A stretch of DNA of 64,000 bases from Alisma plantago-aquatica (GCA_963693085.1 OY856409.1:301458058-301522057); one strand, 5' to 3'. Counted from the stretch's first letter, positions 10,564 to 22,959 are shown. The notes: generated from the sequence alone by a model not told the origin. Program-made: numbers and translations.

Positions 10564-11028
10564 CACCAGATGCCAAATTCAGCCAATTTTTTTATGATGA
10601 TCAATTCATTGAACTGCCTAATTTGGAGCTCATTACTCTAAAAAACAAGGACAAGTGGAAGTTTGATCTATATATTTTTGAAGATGATGAGGAAGCCCCC
10701 ACTACAGCAGTTGCACCACCACCACCCTCCATTGGCATGTAGACAGAATACACCTGGGCCATGCCTGATGTACAACACCTCTACGGCTACGTCTGACATT
10801 GATTTGATCAGCAGGATAGCTGTCTAGATTTGATGAGCCAACAGTCCTCTGTCATGCATGGCATGATTCATGGGATGGACATGTGGCACATTTCCCAAGG
10901 CCACTATGCCATGCCTACACCACCGCCTCCACCTCAGCCAGAGCTGACTCCTACAAACATCCACATTGATGATGCTTTTCTAAACCAGCATTTCCAAGCT
11001 GGTCATGAGGGTGTTGGCTCTTCTTCTT
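10564..11028 (+). pseudogene. unidentified acidic/proline-rich ORF relic of an Athila-like element
   Basis: One frame from about 10564 to the stop at 11028, interrupted by stops from 10740 on. The readable parts are FFYDDQFIELPNLELITLK, an acidic stretch with VAPPPPS, then MSQQSSVMHGMIHGMDMW, HYAMPTPPPPPQPE and a Ser-rich tail. This matches the composition of the 3' ORF end in element 1 (Q/H/P-rich). No conserved domain recognised. Position just before the polypurine motif suggests the C-terminus of the second ORF. Confidence 0.45.
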
Positions 11029-11083
11029 GATGATTCTCCATGGTAGGTACCAAATTTTTTCCATCATGAGTTTGATGATGCAG

Positions 11084-11117
11084 TGAGGACACTGTAAATT
11101 TCAAGCTTAGGGGGGAG
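11084..11117 (+). other. upstream polypurine-like motif of the second element
   Basis: GAGGACACTGTAAATTTC then AAGCTTAGGGGGGAG. Same pairing as at 6558/7935, with the second motif 1.1 kb downstream. Confidence 0.5.
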
Positions 11118-12185
11118 CAACTGGATGGTAATGTAGTTGTAGTTTCCTTTTTATCATCTTTTTCTTAGTTCTTGCTTTAGTTTCTATTCTTCTTGTGGCG
11201 AAATACAATATGATATGAGGCTTATGTTATGTAAGTGGATTGAATCCCTTCTATGCTGAACTAATTGTCCTCTCATTGTTGAGAAGTATTATTTGAAGAA
11301 ATTGTAAAAGACATGCATTAAGAAAATGAAACTTCATGGCCACCAACATGTTTCTAATTTTGGATCTATGATTTAGAGTCTGAACATTCATCTTTCACAT
11401 CCTTTATTGATTAATACATGTATTGGTTCAATTTTTGTGAATAAATCAACTTTATAACATCATTTAGAACATGAATGCCCTTGCCAAGCTCTTAGTGCAT
11501 TTTCAACCACCCTCTCAATAAAAGAATTTCATGTTAAATGAATGAAATCATGTTAATTTTACAATTTAGTCAACTTTCCTTTATTTTGGGAAAAGCTTAG
11601 TTAAGGCATCATGGTGTAAAAGCAGAACCCAATCCATTTTCCATAAAATTTTGGCTTATTTCACTTTTATACCCCATAAAAGATGGCTTAACCACCCACA
11701 TATCATACTAGCCTAGTGTAAGTCCAATTTGGCCATGACGGTTAGGTGGTATGTTTTAAAATAGGGTAAAATACCCCAACCGAAAGTCCATGTGTGCATA
11801 AGCCTACATTAGTTGTCGAGTGTCAGAACCTGTAATCCATTGTCATGTCCTTTTTTAGAAACAAGGAGAGCACAACCAAAATTGATAATATTAACTAAGA
11901 ATCTATAGTTTAAATCGTTAATAATTGAGAGCTTTGGTTGCACATCCACTAATTATTTGGCTTGGTCATCCAAATTTTACCTGGTATTGTTAGTTGATTC
12001 ATTCATTCAAATTGTTACCACCCTTGTTGAAGTAAAGTTTTCTTTCTTGGTTATTTAAGTTGAATTCATGTCTATGAGCATACACCTATTGATTATGGTT
12101 GGTTTGATGTCATATACATCTTTCATTTCATTTGATCTATGCATGAACTTGACAATTCCTTCATTTGTGTTTCTATGCTTTTTTT
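11118..12185 (+). other. non-coding 3' region of the second Athila-like element
   Basis: A/T-rich. No ORF or repeat that I can support. Corresponds in position to 6591-7930. Confidence 0.4.
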
Positions 12186-12218
12186 TAGGACAAGCAATAT
12201 CTCAAGCTTAGAGGAATT
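12186..12218 (+). promoter_or_regulatory. polypurine tract before the second LTR
   Basis: AGGACAAGCAATATCTC then AAGCTTAGAGGAATT, followed at once by TGATGTGTGCAT. This is the layout seen in many Athila-like elements. Confidence 0.55.
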
Positions 12219-13818
12219 TGATGTGTGCATATTATATACACTTTTTTCCCATTTTCACACACAAATTTAGTCCATTTTGCCTCTAATGATACTTAATTTG
12301 TCACCATTTTAGTTATTTTACTTGCCTTGTGTCTGCTGATCACAGGTACATGATTTTGATAGAGAAATGGGGTCAATCAAACCAAAATCCAACCTTAGTT
12401 GGATCCCCAAAGAGTTTTCATGGTTGATAGAGTTGATCTTGAAGAAATTGAAGTGTGCTATTTTCCACATGATGTGTAAGTTTACATAAACTTGTGTCCC
12501 AAGCTGCAGAGAAAAAGACACAGTGTGTTCCTGCTAAAACACGGTGTGTCCGGACGTTCACAAACCATATTTCAAAGTTCTGCCAACTCACACAACGTGT
12601 ATTAATTCAGACACAGTGTGTGTCACCCACTTAGGTAAACTTTAGGTTGCAGCTACACATCATGTATTTTAGTGACATGTCATACACTCTTTGCTAGATA
12701 GGTTTCACCCGACATGTATATGGTGCGATACGGCATGTCAGCCACTGAACACACCCTGTCTTTGTCAGTTTCTAAAAAAATTGAAAAGAACTACCCCTCA
12801 TCTTAAATATGAGAATATCCATATGAGGTAGTTATCTATCGTCATTTGAAACACTCTACAACCAGAGAATAGTGCAGAGTAAAAGGAGGGTGATTTTGAG
12901 GAGGAAGAAGAGGTTTCTTGGGAAAGGGCCTCCATTCTTTGCCATTTCTTCTCCAAGGAGTGCAGACTTCTCAGGATGGAATGCAGTCTGAGAAGAAGCA
13001 ACTACAAACATGGAATTCCATCCTCAAGATATAGTTTTACCTCGTCTTACTTTAATCTTTGGTTTTCCTTTGCTTTTCCTCTCTCTAATCATGGCAAACA
13101 CTAAAATGTGTATCGTGTACTTGTGTTTCTTCACTGTGTGCAAGTAGAACACTTGTTCTTGGGTGCGGGAGAGTAGTTCCCATGCTATTACTCATGTGAA
13201 TTCGAAATTATAAACTAATGTTAGTTAATTTGCTTCTCCAAGATCTTCTATGATGTTATTTGCTTGTATGTTTTCTTGGCCATAGAACTTGCATGTTTTA
13301 TGCTTCTTTATGCAATTCGGGAGAATGTATAGGGGAGTATGGAGTAGTCCTCTTGGCAAAGAACTATGGACCACGTGAGTGGTTGGGGTATGTTGAGGAT
13401 CCAAGGTTATAGTTTGAATCTGAGCATAAGCATGAGAGTTCTATGCAAAGATGAGAACGGTTTCATATCACCAGGAGGTGTATGATTATGACAACCTCCT
13501 TGCAAGTTAATTAACATGTTAATTTTGTAGTTACATATGAGTAATAGTGTGGAAGCAAAATTCTATCACCAAGATCTTTTAAAATCTGATCTTAATCCTC
13601 TTAGTTTAGTTCTTGTTCCTTTTATTGCAAGTTTATAGATCACAATCAAACTCAACTATTGCAAACTGGTCTAGATTGTTGAATAGTAACACACTTGCAC
13701 CTAATAATGCCTTTCTCCCTTGGACAATCTCATTGCTACAAGAAATTGTATACTTGTGGGGTAGTGCTCAAGTTTATAAATATTAAAATTTGTGCATTTA
13801 AGCTAACAACAAACCAAG
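12219..13818 (+). repeat. LTR of the second Athila-like element (right end approximate)
   Basis: Starts TGATGTGTGCATATTAT after the polypurine tract. The right end is placed near 13818 because AACCAAGCACATCATTGGGAAT (13811-13832) looks like a heavily mutated spacer plus tRNA-Asp-type primer site, and the text before it (CCTTGGACAATCTC, TTGTGGGGTAGTGC) resembles the U5 end of such LTRs. Only one copy lies in the window, so it cannot be confirmed by a partner. ORFs in it (for example on the minus strand near 12800-13000) look fortuitous. Confidence 0.45.
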
Positions 13819-13861
13819 CACATCATTGGGAATGACAAGTTGGAATTCATGTGCATGTTCG

Positions 13862-14790
13862 ACTTGGAGAGAAGCAAGGACATCTAGTTATCACTGAGAG
13901 AGGCCACTTATGGTAAACTGTTAGATAACAACTTTTTAGTAAGTGTCTGCCAAAATGGACTGGTTCTTTGGAGTGGCAAAAGGTGTATGTGATATTTGGG
14001 ACCAGTAAAAAAATGGCAAGATCTTATGCTTGGCATCATGTGTGTTAACAAAAAGGCTCCTGTAGGCACAGATCCAACCTCTTGAAGGATGTGGTCTTGG
14101 AATTTCTGGCTGTGAATCCAAGAGGTAACATAAGCAAACTTGCTATCATCATCATAAGATCTGATGCCTAACCCTTCGAGGTGCATAGGAAGCATGGCCA
14201 AATGCCACTGTGGATTACTGAAATATGGGCTATCACCAACCAAAATACATGCTAGACATTGATGAAGCCCACGATCAAAATCATCCAACGTAGAACTGAT
14301 AGTTGTTGGGGGTGTCGTATAATAAGCAAGCAATATATTGGGCAACACAACACATGATAGGAGAAGAATAAGCTCATGTTGTGGGTCTTGAAGCAAAGCC
14401 AAGTGATCCATCATGGTAAAAAATTTAGCCACACGTTCCTTGAGAGATCTAAGACAAACTTGAATATGTGGAAATAAGACCTCCTAAAATCTTCACTCCA
14501 TGCATAGGATGAGATATGTTAGTATGGAACATACCAAACTTTGGGGATCACATCTTGGATCATATAAAGGACAAAAAAAATTGTCTTCTTAATATTAATA
14601 TAAAAACCAAAGGTTGGGCCTCATCCTTGGATAATAGATAGTGCCTTGGAGACTTCGACAGTGTCACCAATAAGGGTGTCATCATAAAGATATAAAGAAG
14701 GATGGACGATATTGGATTCATCCTTTAGTTGAAAAATAAGAGGATGGAGAGACAACTAAAAAATAAGGCCAGTATGACATTCATCTTTCA
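13862..14790 (-). pseudogene. reverse transcriptase relic, clade undetermined
   Basis: Read on the minus strand from about 14790, the translation includes SLYLYDDTLIGDTVEVSKAL (the Y-x-D-D-like active-site box, near 14660-14720). Then come NISHPMHGVKILGG, LLQDPQHELILLLSCVVLP, QWHLAMLPMHLEGLGIRSYDD and FAYVTSWI down to 13908. A 174-residue open frame spans 13908-14432; the rest is shifted. Plant genomes hold many proteins annotated only as RT-like with this same order (YLDDG.IIGDT, GVKLLGGP, DPQ.ELLLLR, GGLG.YSA). Only the palm C-terminus and thumb side are present. It is not like the RTE or L1 elements elsewhere in the window. Confidence 0.6.
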
Positions 14791-14799
14791 ACTACAACT

Positions 14800-17700
14800 A
14801 CCTAATTAAATGTGCATGCATAAAAAATTATTTGTCTTGGTGTTTTGAATAAATCATTTAAGCGCATACGTGTGAATGTTGATGAATGAATTTAGTAGAT
14901 ACATGTATTCTAAATTACTAGAGTAAAATAAGTTATTTCACAATGCATGAGAGATGAAAGGATACCTTATCCAAGATGATTCCATAAGACAAAAAAACAT
15001 GATAATGTAAGAGATCCTTATTTCGAAATAAAGCATGAATGATGATAGATACAATAAGCCTATAACATCTCAGGTAAGCCCATGCATGGTGATTCCTAAG
15101 TCAAACCTAGGGTTAAGTAGGAAAGATATAGAGGTATATGAGTTCAAATAGGTCATGAGAAAATTTCACTCCATAAGTATATAAGTCCCATTGGGTTAGA
15201 AGAAAAGTTTCACTCTATAAGTACATGAGGCCCAAGGGGGGCAAAGAAGATCACTTAATAAGAACCTATACCCCGAGAAACCATAAGGGAATGACTAAGG
15301 ATATTTATGTGTGAGGAATATATAAATAATAGAAAGACTTATGTAATAATGGAAGCCTAAGGAAGGTTGTGCACAAACTCAAGGGCCCTGGAAAAAGCAC
15401 TTTTCTATGGGGTCAATAACTTTTGAGAACTCTTTAGAGTTAGAAGAATTTGCATATGAGGAGTCATTTTGTGTGTGTCACTACACCTAAATTCAAAATT
15501 TTATGACTTCTAGACTCACCATATGTACACATGAAATAAGGTAAACTTCATATTTAGACTGCATGCATATATTTATTCCATCTTAAAGTAAGGTAAGAGA
15601 AAGGATAGCCACCTTGTTGACACCCCGTGATCACTCATTCAGCAGCCAAGATTAGTTAATTTCTCTAGATAATCGTGGAGTTCATTCCATATGTTAACAA
15701 TTTTTCTATTTTTCCATCTAGTTAATCCACTCATTTCACCCATTTGCCATAGTTTGGGGATTTTTATACCAGAGATATCTTTTTTTGGACTTAAATGAAA
15801 CTTTCCATTTAATTCAGATTTTATAAGACTTTTCCATACATATCCTAAATAAAATATTCAAATTTCTTTTGGGGATATTCAATTGCCAAAATCTTCACAA
15901 AAATCCATATCTTTTGGATAATAAGGAAAAAGAATCCTCAAACAGTTATCCCTTTACCTTCCTTTATTTCTTTTATTATGTTTTATGCTCTATATGACTC
16001 GATCTTGTGATATGCAGTGGTTCTATCAAATAATCCTCAAAACATACCCAAATAAACAAAAATATTGAATATGAATACGTGCTTTATCCTACCTAGGAAC
16101 ACATGAAGGAACGAAATGACCTTATAGGGTGTGTCACATCGCTATATCCTCTGTTATGTTGTTGGATGGACCTATGGTCACTACTTCCTATAGGAAAACT
16201 CCCAAACCCAGATTGCATCCTATAGATAGACCACCAACCCAATATTTAGAAGTCAATCATCAATCTGTGAGATCCAATTTCTTAGTCAGACTTGCACATC
16301 ATATTCTAAGTGTTGAGAAAGAGGGGAAACTATGATAACCATTGCATTTTGGGCCCCTTTTGACTATGCTAAAACCATAAAGTGGTCTACCTCCCTCTTT
16401 TACTTTCAGTGGCCTAAGTGACTAGAGGATTCTTCCTCTAGCACAACTGTCTTATGAATGTTGGCATGCTACATAAGTGGTAAGAGGGTGACCCTGCATA
16501 ATTTAGGATCACAATTTCCTCTTGATTACTTATTTATTTTTAATTTTTCATCATGATTTAGGATCGCAATTGCCCCCTGATTACTTATCTATTTATAATT
16601 GTTCATCATGATCTAATTTCAATTTCTAGATTAACTAATTGTGTTGATCTACACTCTTAAATTGAATGCTTCAATTAAGTAGGTTTGAAGACTATGCTTC
16701 AGTTGACTCTTCCCCAATGCCATCATGTATTTAAGTCTACTTCCATGTATATTGGCCATTATTCTCAAGAACAATCAGTTTGGATTTAATATAAATGACC
16801 AACCTTATTCAACATCAATTCACTCCCTATTGTCTCTCTCTACATCTTGCCATTTTTCTAACCCAATCATCAGATATGTATCTCTATCATTGGAGATATT
16901 GAGGTGATTGGAACCCTACAACCTCAAAAATAGGATCTTTAGGGAAAAGATGGGAAATCCACAATCACTACAACCCTAAATATTTACCAATGAAAAAATG
17001 TTTCCATGTTTTGTTTTCTTAATTAACTTGAATAGATCTCTTTTAAACTACAAATTTAAGTATAAAAAAATATTTCTTACAGGAGAAACATGTTCCTAAC
17101 ACCTCCTCATTTGTAAAAAGATCACAATACTCCAATTAATGGCCACTATTATTGACTTTCTCTTTCTTCCCTGAGTGGAGTCAAAACTCTGGGTTTTTTA
17201 TATTTTTCCTTTGATTCAAATGTTTATATTATTTTTTTATTATTTTACTAATAAACATGGAGGTGACTCCAAACTTATCCTCCATCACCTCCCTCATGTG
17301 TTCTTGTAACCACCATTCTATCATTTTTGTTTTCAAGTTTTCTTGACAAATGGACAATTGTTTGGTGTCTTGACTCTCATGAATAATTAGGGTTCTTCTA
17401 GGGCTTCTCTCTCCTTCAGTTTTGTTTTCAAATTTTCTCAATCGATCAACAACTGCATATTTTTCTTACCTTTATGGTGAATGAGGGATTCTACTAGGAT
17501 TTGTCTCTCTGTCATTTTTCTAATTTCTTGAGATAGTTGAACTATTGTCATAGACTCTCACCCATCTAACTGAATCAAGGATTCTTCCAATAGTTTTCAT
17601 GTTGTCTCCTAGCAGATCAATTTGTTTTCCATTTTTAGGATTTTGACTTTGCTTCCTAGTTAGCGTTTTGGTTTCTCTTCCCATCTTGGTTATCTTCTAT

Positions 17701-18360
17701 CTAGCATTTTGTTTTGCTTCCCTTTTTGTTTTTTAAAAAATAAATAAAAATAAAAAGAGAAAGAAGGATAAGATACATCTTTCCATATGAACAAGATTTT
17801 TCTTTCCTAAATTATTAAGTGACTACTTTCTTACATATGTGCTTTAGGAAAGGTATTATATGTTTGGAATGGGGTTTTTTCACTTATTTTCTATTTGCCA
17901 TATATTTGTTATAGTCAGATTGCACTTGAAAGTCTAAAACCTTACACTCATACTTATTCACACTTGCAAACCCATGTGTCTATCATATGGTTCCAACACT
18001 CACATTGGATTCTTAAATGAGGTATATGGGTGTTAGTAAAGGTATCAGTGTAACACAATGTTGGACATCCAAAGGCCTTGATGAAATCCCCCTCTCCTAG
18101 CACACATGATTGATTACGAGTGTCGTACTCACAAGGTGTATTAGAGAAGTACCCATATATGATGAAACTGGGTTACCCTCATAATGGGTGACATCAATTC
18201 ATAGAGAAGTTAAGGACCAACCTATCCTATATAGGTCACACTCTAAATCAGACATAAACCTCATCTAAACTCATGGGATACAATAAGGAATCTTTATCTT
18301 CTACATCATTGTTAAGATTGTTACATGTCTTTTAAATTCTACTAGTTTTCAATGCTTCAT
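14800..18360. other. unassigned A/T-rich stretch
   Basis: I see no conserved protein segment, LTR border or RNA gene here. Short ORFs (16129-16335 plus strand, 17229-17441 minus strand) have no recognised motif. The latter is charged and helical. The only structure noticed is the 55-bp tandem pair at 16501. It may be decayed transposon sequence, but that is a guess from context. Confidence 0.4.
16501..16610. repeat. 55-bp tandem duplication
   Basis: Copy 1 is 16501-16555 and copy 2 is 16556-16610. Both run from ATTTAGGATC to TTCATCATG with few differences (ACAATTTCC versus GCAATTGCC). Confidence 0.8.
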
Positions 18361-18367
18361 CTTTTAA

Positions 18368-18764
18368 GGTTGCATAGATTGTTTGCACTTTGCTGATGAT
18401 ATTGTATTGATTGAAGAAACTAAAGATGGATTGAATGATAAAGTTGAACTTTGGAGAAAAGCATTAGAATCAAATGGATTGATGATTAGTAGGAGCAAAA
18501 CTGAGTATATGCATTGAAATTTCAACCAATCTCACAGTGTGAATGGTGGATCCAAGTTGGACGGAATAGATATTCCAAAATGTGATAAATTTTGTTACTT
18601 GGGCTCTATTATTCAATTAGATGGGGATTTCCAAAATGACATTTGTCACAGGATCGATGCATGATGGTTGAAGTGGAGGAGTGCAATTGGAGTTTTATGT
18701 GATCCGAAGATCCCTCTCAGACTAAAAAGCAAGTTTCATAGAACTGCTATACGGCCAGCCATGT
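18368..18764 (+). pseudogene. RTE-type LINE 1, reverse transcriptase 3' half (part 1)
   Basis: The frame reads [20 protein letters not shown] (F-A-D-D active site near 18390), then [33 protein letters not shown] and KWRSAIGVLCDPKIPLRLK, ending in TAIRPAM at 18763. This is the plant RTE-clade RT signature. A stop follows YMH at 18518. The 5' part of the LINE is missing (5' truncation near 18365 is usual for LINEs). The sentence continues at 26368 with LYGVECWAMNKQ, so the chromovirus 18765-26367 inserted in the codons after PAM. Confidence 0.85.
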
Positions 18765-21700
18765 TGTAACACCCTATTTTCCATATCACATTAGAAGAAT
18801 AATTTTACTCAATGTGGGTGCCACAATATGCTAAGCATTGAATTAAAGTAAATGAAACACTTGCATTGATTTAAAATCAATTCATACATAGTTCTTGATT
18901 ACATAATGTTCATCTATCAAATCTAATCTTGATGATACTATGACTAAACAAAATATGGATTACATCTAAACCTCTGGATCAACTTGGTAAATGGCACCCC
19001 ACCAGGAAAAGCTTGAGGAGCTCCTAGTCCTGATTTTCCCTTTTTGTCCTTCACTTGCTCCAAGTCCTACAGACATCTCGTCCCCAGTCATGCAAAATAA
19101 ACATCACATCAGTAAGCGGTATTTGGCACTTTATATGACATGAAAGTAAATATAACTTGACATGATAAAATTGACATGACATAACTTGACATAAACTTGA
19201 ACATGGATTTTCTTAAGAATTCATGATTCATAAACTAAATGAATAATTGAATAGTATGTATATGCATCCCTATATAATGCCCCCTTAGGAGTACATGATC
19301 TCTAGGAAAGCCCTTGTTGCTAGGAAATTCCTTGACAGTCCCTTAAGGTCCATGATTCAGGAGCATAAAGAATAATTCAATTCCATTAATCTTAACATTA
19401 ACATTAACATCAACATTAACATTAACATGATCTTTGAACACTTACCATGATTAATTGGAAAAGTAGTTATATGCACCTCTCTTAATACCCCATAGGATCC
19501 CATGATTGCTAGGAAAAGCCATAATTCTAGGAAAGCCCACAATGACCCTTTCAGGTCCATAAATGGGGCACATATAAAAACTTAGCCAATTCCTTAATTT
19601 TCCTCATTAACTTAGCTCTTGACTTAAACATTAACTCTTCTTAATCTTAATCTTGAACATGATGGGATTACTCCCTCTTAATACCATGATGGGATTTCTC
19701 CCTCTTAAATCATAATAGGGTTTCCCCTTCTTGAACATGATTTATTAAATCTTAGTTCCTAATCATAATCATAATCAGGGCTCTACCATAGACTATAACT
19801 AAACAAGTAATCAATCAAGGATAATTATACATGATGTATTATTGAAAAGACATTCATAATTCATGAAATTAACTAAGGTGCATAATAATAAATAACAATC
19901 AATAAACCAAAGTACTTGTGCCAAAAATGCATGGCCCGCTTACCTAGAATAGGTCACCTTAAGGTCAAGTTCCTTCACTTGATGTGAGTCTCTAATCATT
20001 TGTAATTGATTAACACCATAATATGTTTATCAGTTCATAATCCCTAAACCTTAATCTTGGTCTTTGGATTTTTGAAGAGATGTAGCGATGAAACAACATT
20101 TAAAATCAAACCAATTGATAGAAAATCAACAGAGCTTTCCCATGACTATTTTTTTTCTGAGGACGTATGCCAAAATTATGATTTTTGCAACCTGGACCAA
20201 TCAGAATTTAAGAAACCTCAGCGTGACAATCATTTTAATCAAAAATTAACCCAATGTAAATGACACACGTATAGACTAGAAAACCTAGGTATGTATGACA
20301 CTTGAATCAAATAAGGGGGGCATATTGGCCATTGAAACATCAATCAACATCGCAGATGATAAAACAAAAGCATGTGTAAAATCTCAAAACTGCCCTTATT
20401 ATACTAATCACTCCATTGAAATCACAGGGATGCCTAGGTCTTTTAAAGACCTAGTTTCTTCCACCTTGCTCCATGGTGGGAGTATCCTTGAAAGGATCTC
20501 TATGCTTCAATCTCATGCAAAGCTCTCAATAAAACTAGGAAAATGAGGTTGCCATCAATCTCCATCGATCTAGATGATGACAAAGACCCTAGGATGGGGT
20601 TGGGAGGTGCATTGTTGCACAGGAACAACTCTGGCAAAGGTCAAGGAGCAAATAGAAAAACCAAAGTGAGCACCGATAGAAATCACATGGTCCAAGCGAG
20701 GCTAGGGAGTGTGATGGAATTAGTTGAAGTTGAATGAGCAAAATGCAAGAGGGGCAAAACCATCATGGCCATGGAGTTAGTCTAGAAAATAGGAAATAGA
20801 GTAAGAGGGCTCAGAAGCAAAAACCATGAGCCCTAAGTAGCTAAGCATCAACAAAGACTAGAAAAATGATCGCGGAGGTCCGACGCTCTCGTCCGATGTA
20901 TTAGGAGAGGAGGATAGCCACTGAGTCACCATGGTGGTGAGCGTCATTACTAGGAAAAATGACGAGCTACATGATATGGCTTACGGGGCTACTACATGGA
21001 AAAAAAGAAATGATGAAACCTCTAATTGGTGAGAGTGATGCTCGTTGAAGTGCCAATTGCACAAATGGAAATGTAGGGGGCTGAGGCAAAGTCATGGTTT
21101 CCAGAGAAGAAGGAGGAGACAGTGGAGCACTTGGGGGAACATGGGGATCAATTAGTGGAGGAGGAGAGGAGCCTTTGGGTTAGCGATGCTTGTGGATGTA
21201 TAAAAAGGGAAGGAGAGGCATCTGGGAGGCAGCTATAAATCGGGAATGGAGAGGTAGAGGGAGCCCTAACTGGGCATTTCATATATGGATGAAAAGAGGG
21301 GATGAGATTGGGCTTGTTTGGAATGATAGTGTGAGATAGATTCAATCGAGGAAAAATCTCACGACGGGTTGCATTGATGAGGGAGAACAAATCATCAAAA
21401 GAAAATGTATTCATCTTTGTTCAGTCTAATGAGAAAACCAGAGGTAGGGGATGACTCCTCCTCTGTTAGATCATTAGTTGATTAAACCAAAGTCATCAAA
21501 TCGTGCACTTGAGATGGAAGTGAAACAAATGATCCATGTAACGGGAGGAAAAATAACCAAAGCTTAGGTTACATTATTGCATTAATGATATTTTCAATTA
21601 AATCTTAATTAAAACTATATGCCAACTTGTTTAATTCATTTAGAGGGTCAACCGTGGTCAAAACTTGACCATATTTGAACCACATGTCCAATAAATGGTC

Positions 21701-22163
21701 TATATTCTTTCTGTGCCCTTAGATTTATGTTTTTCACATGTTTTACCCATTATATCCATAAGTGTCACTCTACTTGATTTTAATGCATTAAAATATACAT
21801 TTTCCCCTCAATTTCTTTTTCTTGACCCAAAAATGAGGCAATAACTTATTGACCACTAATTATATCATTTTTGAACTTCAAATATCTTATATTGATATTA
21901 TATGGCCTATAAGCATCATGGATGATAAGAGAGAGATAGAAAATGGAAAAGGAAACTAGTGGTATATCATCTTTGAATTAATTGAAATTCCTAATGCACA
22001 TATGAAAGAGAAAAAGTATTCAGTCACATTTTTTGTTTTCACTTTATTAATCTCCATGAAATTTCATTTCATGGTCTTTTTGTAATAAGGCCCCCAATAA
22101 TTTTTATTTAAGTAAAACTTCATTATAATACTTAAATTGTCATTGAAATTTTGGGAAGTTACA
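18765..22163 (-). repeat. 3' LTR (left copy) of the chromovirus derivative
   Basis: Collinear over its whole length with 22960-26367. Examples are the GGCACCCCACCAGGAAAAGC block at about 18996 versus 23190, the (AACATT)n tract at 19390 versus 23590, and GGGCTACTACATGG near 20987 versus 25170. It ends GGGAAGTTACA at 22163. Short ORFs on either strand inside it are not supported as genes. Confidence 0.85.
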
Positions 22164-22200
22164 ATTCTACCCACCTTAAACAAATTTTGTCCTCAAAATT
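22164..22200 (-). promoter_or_regulatory. polypurine tract region of the chromovirus derivative
   Basis: On the minus strand it reads TTTTGAGGACAAAATTTG then AAGGTGGGTAGAAT, followed by the LTR start TGTAAC. Tekay/Del elements have nearly this text (GAGGACGAAATT, AAGGGGGGTAGAAT) before their 3' LTR. Confidence 0.7.
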
Positions 22201-22300
22201 TTCTAGGGTACTACCCACCTTAGGGTTTCTCTAACCTTCTCATTAACATTGTAAGTTTCATCTTTGTTCTACATTTAGCATTGAAAGACATATATGTATG

Positions 22301-22306
<6 letters not shown>

Positions 22307-22336
<30 letters not shown>
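22307..22336. repeat. TA microsatellite
   Basis: About 15 TA units, flanked by TATGTATG and CATACATACAT, inside the chromovirus interior. Confidence 0.9.
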
Positions 22337-22340
<4 letters not shown>

Positions 22341-22944
22341 CATACATTCATACATATGACATCTAGATTTCATAAAATATTTAGGTGAACATGGATTAAC
22401 TGATAATTTGGTCTCTTTCTCAACCTATACTTTTGGGTTTATCACACCAACTCATAAATATATTTAGGACATTTAACTCAACTTTGGCATGACTTACTAA
22501 CACTAGGTGTATATGACTGTCTAACCTTGGGTCCCTTAGGTAGCTCCCACATTCCTAGATATGTGGTGATCAGTAACATACCCAGAGATGTGGGATCTTG
22601 TCATGCTACTTCTCACTAACCTACTAATGCACATGTCCCATACCACATGCATTAGGTAGAAAGGATAATTGCATTATAAGGTATCGTTCTTATGACATCC
22701 CTCTTCAATTATCAATTGGTTGGCCATAACTAGAGGCTCTATCATTATATAGGGTTAGGTTTATATTTTAGAGTTAAACTAGGTAATCATCTATCTTTAA
22801 CATCTCTATCCCTTTTAAGGTTAAAAGCTCTAATAATTCTAGGTCATGGTACCTTTCATTTGAGAATCTATCCATAATCCCTAATCTCATCATTCTAGGG
22901 TGACTATGAGAATCATATTTGCCTAGTGTCCATTTACCAAAATT

Positions 22945-22956
22945 GATCTAATACCA
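22945..22956 (-). promoter_or_regulatory. primer binding site, tRNA-iMet type
   Basis: Minus strand TGGTATTAGATC matches the initiator-Met primer complement TGGTATCAGAGC at 10 of 12 positions. It lies three bases from the LTR border at 22960. Confidence 0.7.
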
Positions 22957-22959
22957 TAC

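Larger units (their letters stand above)
10564..13818 (+). mobile_element. 3' half of a second Athila-like element, different subfamily
   Basis: Consists of an ORF relic (10564-11028), a polypurine-like motif (11084), about 1 kb of non-coding DNA, a second polypurine motif (12186) and an LTR (12219-13818) whose sequence does not match the LTRs of element 1. gag and pol are absent. It is joined directly to the duplicated leader that follows the previous LTR, so the locus is a chimera. Confidence 0.6.
22164..22959 (-). other. short non-coding interior of the chromovirus derivative
   Basis: 796 bp without any protein similarity. It holds the polypurine region at the left, a TA microsatellite, and the primer site at the right. 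A/T-rich text with repeated CTAGGT/CCTAG words; no ORF above chance. Confidence 0.75.

Noticed and set aside
12798..13001. Minus-strand Ser/Leu-rich ORF
   Set aside because: It lies within an LTR and has low-complexity Ser runs; nothing supports expression.
19380..19426. Telomere-like hexamer run (AACATT)n
   Set aside because: It is not a plant telomere unit (TTTAGGG), and it recurs at 23590 only because the two LTRs are copies.
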